This document shows positions 30,828 to 38,922 of a stretch of DNA of 64,000 bases, one piece after another. The notes under the pieces were generated by a model. The model saw only the letters and a list, made by a program, of their open reading frames with translations. It was not told the origin of the DNA and made no database searches. The first letter of the stretch is position 1; each line of letters starts with the position of its first letter. The stretch is from Sandaracinus amylolyticus. Its GTDB lineage: Bacteria > Myxococcota_A > Polyangia > Polyangiales > Sandaracinaceae. The DNA lies in NCBI RefSeq assembly GCF_021631985.1, contig NZ_CP070225.1:4774001-4838000 (forward strand), in the 5' to 3' direction. Both the position numbers and the translations under genes were made by a program.

Positions 30828-31292
30828 GTGCGCACCGCGTCTCGGAGCCCAGCCCTCGCGCTCGCGTCGTTGCTCTTGCTCTCCGCGCTCGCCCATCCGG
30901 CGGCGCTCGTCGCACAGTCGATCGAGCCCTATCGACCTCCGCCCATCGAGCTCGAGCCGAAGCGGGCGCTGACGATCACCGGAGTGAGCGTGTTCGTGAC
31001 GAGCTGGCTCCCCAATGCGGGCTTCGGGCTGGTGCTCTCGTTCGGCGGCGCCGAGAGCGACCTCCTGGGCTTGATGCAGATCCCGGTGGTCGGTCCGATC
31101 ATCGGCATGGCCGTGCTCGACTGGCAGGACGGTTGGGTGATCTTCCAAGCGTCCGTGCTGCTCACGCAGTGTGCAGGCCTCGCGCTCTGGATCACGGGCC
31201 TCGCGCTGCCCGGGCCCGAAGAGCAACCCGTCGTGATCGCGCCGGTCGCATCACCCGAGCTCGTGGGCGTCGCAGTCCGTGGCTCGTTCTGA
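30828..31292 (+). CDS. Unknown protein with signal peptide and hydrophobic segments
   Basis: The 154-residue protein has an N-terminal signal sequence ending near ALVAQS (about residue 30). Two or three hydrophobic stretches follow (VFVTSWLPNAGFGLVLSF, IPVVGPIIGMAVL and LTQCAGLALWITGLALPG). It is probably an integral or exported membrane protein. No family is recognised. A -10-like TATCGT lies 6 bases before the GTG start. It is divergent from argE. Confidence 0.6.
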   Translation: MRTASRSPALALASLLLLSALAHPAALVAQSIEPYRPPPIELEPKRALTITGVSVFVTSWLPNAGFGLVLSFGGAESDLLGLMQIPVVGPIIGMAVLDWQDGWVIFQASVLLTQCAGLALWITGLALPGPEEQPVVIAPVASPELVGVAVRGSF

Positions 31293-31324
31293 CGCGCGCG
31301 AGCTCGTCGGCGCGGCCGTGCTGA

Positions 31325-31888
31325 TCACGCCGGACGTTCGTCGGATCGGTCGAAGTCGCCCGAGAGCACCTGCGCGAGATAGAGCGCCTGCTCGGGCGGG
31401 ATGTTCGCGATGAGCCGGAGCTCGGCTCCGTCGACGTCGGCGTAGAGCGAGTGAACGCTGCCGCCGGCCGCGTCGGGTTGCTCGCGCACGAAGATTCGGC
31501 GCAGCCGATCGAGCTCGATCGCTCGGCCCCCCGGCCACGGCAGCGGCGCGTGGGCGACGGAGAGCGTCGAGCCCTCGATCGTGATCGTGGTGCGGTTCAC
31601 GAGATGAGCGGGCACGAAGTAGGCGAGCCAGACGCCGACCGCGACGAACGGGCTCACGCAGAGCGCTCCCAGCCAGTCCTCCCCGAAATGGGCGAGCGTG
31701 AAGAACCGCGCGAGGAATCCGTTCCAGAGGATCGCGAAGAACAACACGAACCACGAGCCCGCGTCGCGCCATCGTCGCGTGATCCGGAGCGTGCGCCAGG
31801 GTCTCGCGCGCGCGCGGTACGCGCCGGTCCCGGCCGGCAGCGGCGGACCGATCTCCACCGTGATCGTGTCGGGGCGCGGATGGGTCAT
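31325..31888 (-). CDS. Membrane protein, paralogue of upstream gene product
   Basis: The 187-residue protein has two transmembrane helices in its middle (SWFVLFFAILWNGFLARFF and LGALCVSPFVAVGVWLAYFV), followed by a soluble domain with TITIEGSTLSVAHAPLPW, IELDRLRRIFVREQP and PPEQALYLAQVLSG. Its second half aligns by eye with the protein encoded just upstream (TIDGSSLTASVWPSLW, LDVGELRTISVV and TADEALYVAQTIED), so the two arose by duplication. Its ATG overlaps the stop of that gene (ATGA). The function is unknown. Confidence 0.7.
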   Translation of the reverse strand: MTHPRPDTITVEIGPPLPAGTGAYRARARPWRTLRITRRWRDAGSWFVLFFAILWNGFLARFFTLAHFGEDWLGALCVSPFVAVGVWLAYFVPAHLVNRTTITIEGSTLSVAHAPLPWPGGRAIELDRLRRIFVREQPDAAGGSVHSLYADVDGAELRLIANIPPEQALYLAQVLSGDFDRSDERPA

Positions 31889-32571
31889 CGCTCCGTCGTC
31901 TCCTCGCGGATGCCCACGTGGTCTTCGATCGTCTGTGCCACGTAGAGCGCTTCGTCCGCCGTGGTGAAGCCCGTCGCGAGCACGACCGTGGCCCCCGAGA
32001 GCTCGGCGAAGAGCGTGTAGGTCGGCGCGGCATGAGATGACGAGCCCAGGAGCTGCGGGGGGCGCACGACGGAGATCGTGCGGAGCTCGCCGACGTCGAG
32101 GCGCCGGCCCGAGCGCCACAGGGAGGGCCACACGGAAGCGGTCAGCGAGGAGCCGTCGATCGTGATCCGCAGTCGGCGCGCGAGCATCACCCCGATCGCC
32201 ACGAGCAGCGCGAGCCCGACGAGCGCATGTGGCAGTCCCGACTCGAACCGCGACGCGAGGAGCGCGCGCAACGTGAGCGCATTCAGCAGCAGCACGATGG
32301 GCGAGACGAGAACGAAGGGAAGCCACTCGCGACGACCGAGGACGCGCAGCGTGCCTCGACGCACCTGCGCGTGATCGCGATAGCCGGCGCGCGGAGCGGC
32401 GGCTCCTTCGCGCTGGACCACGATCCACGCGGGCCGACGGTGTCGGACCGTGGGATCACGCGCGACGAGCTGAGCCGACGCGAACCGCACGCCGCAGCTC
32501 GCGCACGTCGCGATCAGGTCGAGCCCGGTGGAAGACACGCGAGCGGTGCAGCGCGGGCAGACGACGTCCAC
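31885..32571 (-). CDS. Membrane protein with N-terminal zinc ribbon, paralogue of next gene
   Basis: The 228-residue protein starts with CPRC and CASC pairs 16 residues apart, a zinc-ribbon pattern. A basic stretch, two transmembrane helices (about 83-140) and a soluble PH-like or SHOCT-free tail resembling the next gene product follow. The paralogue lacks the ribbon. The GTG start lies 13 bases after the pepP stop, so pepP and these two genes probably form one operon. I infer no function. Confidence 0.68.
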   Translation of the reverse strand: MDVVCPRCTARVSSTGLDLIATCASCGVRFASAQLVARDPTVRHRRPAWIVVQREGAAAPRAGYRDHAQVRRGTLRVLGRREWLPFVLVSPIVLLLNALTLRALLASRFESGLPHALVGLALLVAIGVMLARRLRITIDGSSLTASVWPSLWRSGRRLDVGELRTISVVRPPQLLGSSSHAAPTYTLFAELSGATVVLATGFTTADEALYVAQTIEDHVGIREETTER

Positions 32572-32584
32572 GCCGCCCCAACGC

Positions 32585-33940
32585 TCAGCGCGATGCGAGG
32601 ATTCGCTCGAGCTCGTCCGCCTTCTTCGGGATCGCCGCGGTCAGGTTGCGGCTCCCGCCCTCGGTCACGAGCACGTCGTCCTCGATGCGCACGCCGATGC
32701 CGAGGTACTCGCTCGGCGCCTTCGCGTCCTTCGCGACGTAGATCCCGGGCTCGATCGTGAGCACCGCGCCCGCTTCCATCCCGCGGGGGCGCGTCGACGG
32801 GCCCTCGCCCTCGTAGACGAAGTACGAGCCCACGTCGTGCACGTCCATGCCGAGCCAGTGCGACGTGCGGTGCATGTAGAACGCCTTGTAGCGCTCCTTC
32901 TCGATCGCATCCTCGAGCGGCCCCTCGATCAGACCGATCTCGATCATGCCCTCGGTGATCGCGCGCACCGTGATGCGGTGCACGTCCTCGACCGTCGCGC
33001 CCGGGCGCACCGCCGCGATCGCGAGCTCCTGCGCGCGCAGCACCACGTCGTAGACCGCCCGCTGCGGCTTGGTGAAGCGACCGCTCACCGGGAACGTGCG
33101 CGTGACGTCGGCGCTCTGGTAGCCCCACTCCGCGCCTGCATCGATCAGCAGGAGATCGTTCTCCTCCATCCGCCGATCGTTCTTGCGGTAGTGGAGGATC
33201 GTCGCGTTGGGGCCCGAGCCGACGATGGGCTCGTACGCCGGGCGCTCGCACCCGTGGCGGCGGAACGCGCGGACGAGCTCGGCCTCGACCTCGTACTCGA
33301 ACGCACCGGGCTTCGCGACGCGCATCGCCGCCGCGTGCCCTTCGCGCGTCGCCTCGATCGCGCGGCTCATCGCGTCGAGCTCGAGCGCGCTCTTGAAGAG
33401 GCGCATCGGGTGCACGTGCGCGCTCGGATCGACGATCTCGGTCGGCGCGAGCACGCCCATGCGCTGGCGGCGCCGCGTGAGGTGCAGCGCGGCGAGCACG
33501 CGCGTGTCCATCGAGGGATCACGACCGAGCGCGTAGAGCATGCGCGGCGCGTTCGCGAGATAGCCGGGCAGGCGCTCGGCGAGCTCGGAGATCGGGAACG
33601 CCGCGTCCGCGCCGAGCTGCTTCACCGCGCCGTCGACGCCGATGCGCGGTCCGTCCCACGTCTCGCGCTCGGGATCGCGCGGGCGCACGAAGAGCACGTA
33701 GCGATGCTCGGCGTGGCGGTTCGTGATCACCGCGACCGACTCGGGCTCGTCGAGGCCGGTGAGATAGAAGAAGTCGGAGTCCTGCCGATACGGGTGCTCG
33801 ACGTCGTGGTTGCGCACGTGGACCGGCGCGGACGTGAGCACGACGACCCCGGCGCCGAAGCGCTCCATCACCACGCGACGCCGTTCGGCGAGCTCGGTGG
33901 TCAGGGCGGGGGCGAACGCGAGCGGGGACTCCGGGGGCAT
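32585..33940 (-). CDS. pepP: Xaa-Pro aminopeptidase (aminopeptidase P)
   Basis: The 451-residue protein matches aminopeptidase P. The N-terminal creatinase-like domain has RNHDVEHPYRQDSDFFYLTG. The C-terminal pita-bread domain has metal ligands Asp267 and Asp278 (in DAGAEWGYQSAD), a His in HDVGSYF, and Glu residues in EPGIYV and GVRIEDDV, with HRTSHWLGMD nearby. The enzyme removes an N-terminal residue preceding proline and needs two metal ions, usually manganese. It starts at an ATG and is divergent from the DUF2252 gene. It is the first gene of a probable three-gene operon. Confidence 0.92.
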   Translation of the reverse strand: MPPESPLAFAPALTTELAERRRVVMERFGAGVVVLTSAPVHVRNHDVEHPYRQDSDFFYLTGLDEPESVAVITNRHAEHRYVLFVRPRDPERETWDGPRIGVDGAVKQLGADAAFPISELAERLPGYLANAPRMLYALGRDPSMDTRVLAALHLTRRRQRMGVLAPTEIVDPSAHVHPMRLFKSALELDAMSRAIEATREGHAAAMRVAKPGAFEYEVEAELVRAFRRHGCERPAYEPIVGSGPNATILHYRKNDRRMEENDLLLIDAGAEWGYQSADVTRTFPVSGRFTKPQRAVYDVVLRAQELAIAAVRPGATVEDVHRITVRAITEGMIEIGLIEGPLEDAIEKERYKAFYMHRTSHWLGMDVHDVGSYFVYEGEGPSTRPRGMEAGAVLTIEPGIYVAKDAKAPSEYLGIGVRIEDDVLVTEGGSRNLTAAIPKKADELERILASR

Positions 33941-34030
33941 CGCGCGAGAATGGCATGGGCCGGCGCGCAGGGCATCAGCCGAGATGCTGGGCAGAGCCGC
34001 CCGGAACTACATGCGTGCGAGGAGACACAC

Positions 34031-35434
34031 GTGGCGACGAGAAGCCTCCGTACGAAGGCGAGCCCGGCTCGTGACGCGCGTGACACCATGCCGCCGCTCC
34101 TGCCGCGCGCCGAGCGGATCGCGATGGGCAAGGCGCTGCGCGAGCGCGTCCCGCGGAGCACGTGGGCCGCATGGAAGCGTCCGATCGCGGAGCGCGATCC
34201 GATCGCGATCCTGGAGCGCTCGAGCGCGGGGCGGCTGCCCGAGCTCGTGCCGATCCGATACGGGCGCATGCAGCGCACCCCGTTCGCGTTCCTGCGCGGC
34301 GCGGCGGCGGTGATGGCGCACGACCTCGCGACGATCCCGAGCTCCGGCGTGCGCGTGCAGGCGTGCGGCGACTGTCACGTGATGAACTTCGGTCTGTTCG
34401 CGACGCCCGAGCGGCAGCTCGTGTTCGACGTGAACGACTTCGACGAGACGCTGCCGGCGCCGTGGGAGTGGGACGTCGCGCGGCTGGCCGCGAGCGCCGA
34501 GGTCGCGGCGCGCGCGCTCGGGCTGTCCGATGCGAGGGCGCGCGACGTCACGATGGCGAGCGTGCGCGCGTATCGCGAGCACGTCGCCGCGTGCGCTCGG
34601 ATGAGCCCGCTCGAGGTCTGGTACTCGCGGCTCGATGCCGAGACGCTGATCGCCGAGGCGCCCCACGCGGCGTCGCGACGCCGTCGCGAGGAGCTCGCGG
34701 CGAGCGCGCAGAAGCGCGTGGTCGAGGCGCTCTTCCCCAAGCTCACGACGCGCATCGGCGGTGCGCTCCGCTTCGTCGACGATCCCCCGCTGATCGAGCA
34801 CGTCACGGACGGCGAGGCCGAGGCGCGAGTGCGCGAGGGGCTCGCGGCATACCGCGCGTCGCTCCCCGCCGAGCGCCGCATGCTGCTCGATCGGCATCGG
34901 CTCGAGGACGTCGCGCGCGAGGTCGTGGGCATCGGGAGCGTCGGGACGCGCTGCTGGATCGCGCTCTTCGCGACGGCCGACGAGGAGCCGCTGGTCCTGC
35001 AGCTCAAAGAAGCTGCGCGCTCGGTGCTCGAGCCCTACGCCGGCGCGAGCGCGTACACGCACCAAGGGCAGCGCGTGGTGGTCGGACAGCGCTCGATGCA
35101 GTCGGCGAGCGACGTGCTCCTCGGCTGGACGAAGACGCGCAGCGGGCGCGACTACTACGTGCGCCAGCTGCGCGACATGAAGCTCTCCATTCCATTGGAG
35201 AATGCGAGGCCGGGCGCGCTCGAGCGCTACGCGGAGCTCTGCGGGCGCTGCCTGGCGCGCGCTCATGCACGCGCCGGCGATGCTGCGATCCTCAGCGGAT
35301 ATCTCGGAAGAAGCGACCGTTTCGAGACCTCGATGGCCGCGTTCGCCGCTGCCTACGCCGACCAGACCGAGCGCGACCACGCGACGCTCGAGGCCGCGGT
35401 GCGCTCCGGCCGATTGGAATCGCGCGACGCCTAA
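34031..35434 (+). CDS. DUF2252 family protein
   Basis: The 467-residue protein has the features of DUF2252: RYGRMQRTPFAFLRG, CGDCHVMNFG, FDVNDFDET, WEWDVARLAAS, and near the end YYVRQLRDMK. The pattern HVMNFG...DVNDFDE resembles the catalytic and metal loops of aminoglycoside-phosphotransferase/kinase folds, and the family is thought to be kinase-like; its substrate is not established. I chose the GTG at 34031 because GAGGAG lies 7 bases upstream. Its TAA overlaps the TAG of the convergent gene by 2 bases. Confidence 0.85.
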   Translation: MATRSLRTKASPARDARDTMPPLLPRAERIAMGKALRERVPRSTWAAWKRPIAERDPIAILERSSAGRLPELVPIRYGRMQRTPFAFLRGAAAVMAHDLATIPSSGVRVQACGDCHVMNFGLFATPERQLVFDVNDFDETLPAPWEWDVARLAASAEVAARALGLSDARARDVTMASVRAYREHVAACARMSPLEVWYSRLDAETLIAEAPHAASRRRREELAASAQKRVVEALFPKLTTRIGGALRFVDDPPLIEHVTDGEAEARVREGLAAYRASLPAERRMLLDRHRLEDVAREVVGIGSVGTRCWIALFATADEEPLVLQLKEAARSVLEPYAGASAYTHQGQRVVVGQRSMQSASDVLLGWTKTRSGRDYYVRQLRDMKLSIPLENARPGALERYAELCGRCLARAHARAGDAAILSGYLGRSDRFETSMAAFAAAYADQTERDHATLEAAVRSGRLESRDA

Positions 35435-36885
35435 CGTGCGAGCTCGACCAGCCGCGCGAGACCGCTCTCGACCCCCGCGCCGAGCTCGCCTCCCCACGCC
35501 TCGATCGACAGCGTCGCTCCGCGTCCCGCAGCCGCGCGCAGGGGCTCGGCCGCACGCGGGTTGCGGAACCAGTCCTCGTCGAAGCGCTCGCGCAGCGCCG
35601 CCGCGAGCGCGGGCGCGAGCAGAGCCGCACGAAGGTCGGCATCGCGCGCAGCGGGGTCGAGCACGACCGGCGCGGAGAGCCACGATGCGGTCGACGGCTC
35701 GCGCACGCCGAGCGCGCGCGCGACGAGCCCGGCGCCGCGATCACGCCGCTCGCGATCCGACGACGCACGCTCGGAGAGCCGGCTCGCGACGAGGGTGCGC
35801 GCGCGACCGAGCACGATCGCCAGCGCGCCGCGGCGCGACGCGTTCGCGGCGCTTCCCTCGAGCCGTCGGACGCGCTGGACGAACAGCGGATCGGCGTGCA
35901 GCGACGCGAGCAGCGCGCCGAGGCCCCGGCCGACCGATCCCGGCCATGCGCGACGGATCGCGGCGGGCAACGCCGGCGCGACGAGCGCCGACGCGAGCGC
36001 CTCACCGAGGGCGGCGGTCAGCGCGAGCTCCGACGTGACGCCGAGCTCGAGCGCGGAGGGCACGACGTCGACCCGGCGCGGCGGATCGCTCGCGATCACG
36101 TGTGCCGCGGGATCGAGCTCGGCGTGCGACGAGACCAGACGCACGCGCGAGAGCGGCGCGTCGAGCCCGAGCGGAGCGAGCCCCGCGCCGAGGCGACGAC
36201 CGCGTCCCGCAGGCGCGACCGTCACGTCGAGCGCCGGCGCGCGGAGCACGCCGAGCGCATCGAGCACGGTCTGCGGGCGAGGCGCGCCGGTCGCGTGCGC
36301 GGCGCGCGCGAGCGCTTCGTGCATCGCGTCGTCGGTCGCGTCGAGGAAGCGCTGGGCGCGCTCGTTGAGATCGTCGGGCGGCTCGTCCGCGCTCTTCGGA
36401 CCGCGCGCGCGCACCTTCGCGGCGAGCGCGTCGGCCTCGTCGCGCGCCTCGAGCATGCGGGCTCGATCCTGCGAGGCCCGCTCCTCGATCGCGTCGAGCG
36501 CGACGGTGCGCTGGCGCGGGTCGGGATGGGCGAGCGCGTCGTGCAGCAGCGCCCCGAGCGTGCGCGGCACCCCCGCGATCACCACGCCCGCATCGGCGGC
36601 GAGCGGGCTCACGCCGGCGCGCGCGAGCACCTCGTCGCGCGCGGCGCGCGCCACGTGCACGAGCATCGCGGCGTGCTCGTCATGGGCGATCTGCCCGAGG
36701 GACGCGGCCTCGCCGATCGCCTCGCGCACCTCGCCCGAGCCGAGCGCCCGGCGCAACTTCTCCTCTCTCGCCGACGCCTCGCGCCGCGCGTCGCCCCTCG
36801 CGAGGCGAGCCGCAGCGCGTGCGTCGATCCACTGCTCGATTCGTTCTCGGGCTCGCTCGATCGGTGCACGCACGGGGCGAAGCAT
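35431..36885 (-). CDS. Unknown Ala/Arg-rich protein
   Basis: The 484-residue protein begins MLRPVRAPIERARERIEQWID and is strongly helical, rich in Ala, Arg and Glu. It has no signal peptide, membrane segment or recognised motif. The C-terminus has FDEDWFRNPRAAEPL and IEAWGGELGAGVE. The frame stays open far upstream, past the divergent lipoprotein gene, so I placed the start at the last ATG before that gene. Codon bias supports coding. I found no HExxH or Walker motifs. The function is unknown. Confidence 0.65.
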   Translation of the reverse strand: MLRPVRAPIERARERIEQWIDARAAARLARGDARREASAREEKLRRALGSGEVREAIGEAASLGQIAHDEHAAMLVHVARAARDEVLARAGVSPLAADAGVVIAGVPRTLGALLHDALAHPDPRQRTVALDAIEERASQDRARMLEARDEADALAAKVRARGPKSADEPPDDLNERAQRFLDATDDAMHEALARAAHATGAPRPQTVLDALGVLRAPALDVTVAPAGRGRRLGAGLAPLGLDAPLSRVRLVSSHAELDPAAHVIASDPPRRVDVVPSALELGVTSELALTAALGEALASALVAPALPAAIRRAWPGSVGRGLGALLASLHADPLFVQRVRRLEGSAANASRRGALAIVLGRARTLVASRLSERASSDRERRDRGAGLVARALGVREPSTASWLSAPVVLDPAARDADLRAALLAPALAAALRERFDEDWFRNPRAAEPLRAAAGRGATLSIEAWGGELGAGVESGLARLVELAR

Positions 36886-36937
36886 ACGCGCGGCCGATCG
36901 ACGCGCACCGATCGCGCGTTCGCCCGCGGTCGCGTGG

Positions 36938-36943
36938 TAACGT
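36938..36943 (+). promoter_or_regulatory. Candidate -10 box (TAACGT), 6 bases before an ATG start
   Basis: TAACGT sits 6 bases before the ATG at 36950. The surrounding CGCGTGGTAACGTGGCC is nearly the same as the sequence before the lipoprotein gene at 38923. Confidence 0.45.
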
Positions 36944-36949
36944 GGCCGC

Positions 36950-37387
36950 ATGGTCCTGCTTCGTCGCTCGCTCGCGCTCGCGCTCGTCGGCGCAGCCCTC
37001 GCGATCATGGGCTGCAAGCCATCGCGCGGTGAGGAGACGGTCGACTGCACGCCGGGCGCGCACATCTGGGTCGGCTGCAACCAGGCGTGCTCGATCGGCG
37101 AGTGCAGCGGCGATCCGTGGCTGCAGATCTGCGACGGCGACACGCCGGTCGCGTCGTGCGTCGAGGGCTCGTTCATCGCGCAGAGCGACGACTCGACCGA
37201 GCTCTGCTTCTCGACGTGCCCGATCGTGCAGATGGTCTGCCCGGAGTCCGGCCACATCACGGTCACGCTCAAGGGCTACAGCGGCAGCAGCAGCGCGTTC
37301 ACGTGCGACTGGCGCGTGGACGAGCGCCCGCCGCTCACGCTGCGCGACGCCGGCACGCCGAGCACCGACGCAGGAGGCTCCTCATGA
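36950..37387 (+). CDS. Cysteine-containing lipoprotein, first of a paralogous pair
   Basis: The 145-residue protein has a signal peptide ending AIMGC (Cys22). The mature part opens with VDCTPG, has about ten cysteines with a regular spacing (ICDGDTPVASC, FSTCPIVQMVCPESG), and ends with CDWRVDE and an acidic Ser/Gly tail. The next gene encodes a protein with the same opening (TDCTPGEPVFVSC) and the same CP-x-SG and CDW landmarks, so they are paralogues. ATGA overlaps the two genes. The function is unknown; the protein is presumably on the cell surface or periplasmic face. Confidence 0.75.
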   Translation: MVLLRRSLALALVGAALAIMGCKPSRGEETVDCTPGAHIWVGCNQACSIGECSGDPWLQICDGDTPVASCVEGSFIAQSDDSTELCFSTCPIVQMVCPESGHITVTLKGYSGSSSAFTCDWRVDERPPLTLRDAGTPSTDAGGSS

Positions 37388-37764
37388 CGCGCAACGTCCT
37401 GCTCGCGATCGCGATCGCCGCGATGCCGCTCGTCGCGGGGTGCCGCGGGAACAAGGTGGGCACCACCGACTGCACACCGGGCGAGCCGGTGTTCGTCTCG
37501 TGCGGCTGCCTCGGCGTCGGCTCGTGCGAGACCACGCCCGATCCCGTGCTGCGCGTGTGCGACGGCACGCTCGACGAGGACGAGTGCACGTGGGACGTGC
37601 AGATCGGGGAGAACGACGACGGCCCGATGTGCGGTCGCTGCCCCGGGCTCACGGTCACCTGCCCCGACTCGGGCAGCCTGCTCGTGATGGCGCGCGGGTT
37701 CTATCCCGACGAGATCGTCGACTGCGACTGGGCGACGAACCCCGGTGGGCCGCCGGCCGAGTAA
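37384..37764 (+). CDS. Cysteine-containing lipoprotein, second of a paralogous pair
   Basis: The 126-residue protein has a clear lipobox (PLVAGC, Cys20). It shares TDCTPG, CDG, a CPDSG landmark and a terminal CDW with the product of the preceding gene, to which it is coupled by an ATGA overlap. The copies have diverged strongly outside these landmarks, so the duplication is old. No enzymatic motif is present. Confidence 0.75.
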   Translation: MTRNVLLAIAIAAMPLVAGCRGNKVGTTDCTPGEPVFVSCGCLGVGSCETTPDPVLRVCDGTLDEDECTWDVQIGENDDGPMCGRCPGLTVTCPDSGSLLVMARGFYPDEIVDCDWATNPGGPPAE

Positions 37765-37830
37765 CGCGGAAATTTTGGAGGGCGAGATCGACCGGCTGCA
37801 TACCCGGGGCTCATCGGGAGGCAGTCGGTC

Positions 37831-38868
37831 ATGGACGCAGGCGCGAGCTTCGAGGGCACGCTCGATCATCAGCTCGACGTGAGGGTGCTGCGGTTCCGCA
37901 GCCGACCCGACTCGGAGGAGCCCGCGCTGCTCGCGCTCGAGCTGGTGTCGGCGGGACGCACCCACGACGCGCTCGAGATCGTCGACGCGGCGCTCGCGGC
38001 CGATCCCGACGACGTCGATCTGCTGCTCGGCTGCGGCGTGGCCGCGGTGCGCACGGGACAGCTCACGTTCGCGCAGCTCGTGCTCACGCGGGCCGCGAAG
38101 AAGGCACCGGAGTGGGCCGAGCCGCTGCGCTGGCTCGCGATGGTGCTCTCGATGCGCGGCCGCGAGGAGCGCGCGGCCGAGGTGGCACGGCGCGCGATCG
38201 CCGCGGGCGCGACCGACGACGCGACGCGCGAGCTGGTGCGACGCCACGAGCGACGCGTCGCGCTCGACGCGCGCCTCGCACGATTCCGCGACGATCCCGA
38301 GCACGAAGAGCCCGCGCTGCTCGCGCAGGCGCTGCTCGACGACGATCGCGAGGCCGAGGCGCTCGAGGTGATCGCGACGGCGCTCGGGCGCGAGGAGGAT
38401 GCGGACGTGCTGGTCGTCGAGGCGCGCGCTCGCCGCGCCCGGCACGAGGACGCGCGCGCCGAAGACGCGCTGCGCCGCGCGATCGCGCTCGCGCCCGACT
38501 GGAGCGAGCCCGCGCGGCTGCTCGGCACGATGCTCGCGGATCGCGGGGCACTTCTCGAGGCGCTCCCGATCGTCGAGCACGCGCTGGCGCGCAACCTCGA
38601 CGACACCACGCTGGTCGCGCTGCTCGGACGCATCGAGGACCAGATGCGCGAGGCCGGCATCTCGCGTCCCGAGCTCGCCGACGCGCACCTCGACGATCTG
38701 CTCTCGACGCTCGATCGCATCGATCCGATCGGCGACGAGACGCGCCGCGCGATCGCGCCGAGCGAGCCCGTTCGGAAGCGCACCGGCTGGCTCCCGCGCA
38801 TCGCCCGCCGCTTCTTCGGCATGCCCGACCCCTCGGCACCGAGCGCCCGCCCGATCGCCCGCGCGTGA
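37831..38868 (+). CDS. TPR-repeat protein
   Basis: The 345-residue protein is built of helical repeats of TPR type (for example AGRTHDALEIVDAALAADPD and RAAEVARRAIAAGATDD). A central segment (about 150-200) repeats the N-terminal phrase RFR-DP-EEPALLA, which suggests internal duplication. The last 40 residues are basic (KRTGWLPRIARRFFG). There is no signal peptide. GGGAGG lies 9 bases before the ATG. It probably acts as a scaffold; partners are unknown. Confidence 0.75.
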   Translation: MDAGASFEGTLDHQLDVRVLRFRSRPDSEEPALLALELVSAGRTHDALEIVDAALAADPDDVDLLLGCGVAAVRTGQLTFAQLVLTRAAKKAPEWAEPLRWLAMVLSMRGREERAAEVARRAIAAGATDDATRELVRRHERRVALDARLARFRDDPEHEEPALLAQALLDDDREAEALEVIATALGREEDADVLVVEARARRARHEDARAEDALRRAIALAPDWSEPARLLGTMLADRGALLEALPIVEHALARNLDDTTLVALLGRIEDQMREAGISRPELADAHLDDLLSTLDRIDPIGDETRRAIAPSEPVRKRTGWLPRIARRFFGMPDPSAPSARPIARA

Positions 38869-38909
38869 TCGCGCACGCCGCGCGTTTCCGTCGCAAGAGG
38901 AGCGCGTGA

Positions 38910-38915
38910 TAACGT
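38910..38915 (+). promoter_or_regulatory. Candidate -10 box (TAACGT), 7 bases before a GTG start
   Basis: TAACGT lies 7 bases before the GTG at 38923. The context CGCGTGATAACGTCGGCC nearly repeats that before the lipoprotein pair at 36950. Confidence 0.45.
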
Positions 38916-38922
38916 CGGCCTC

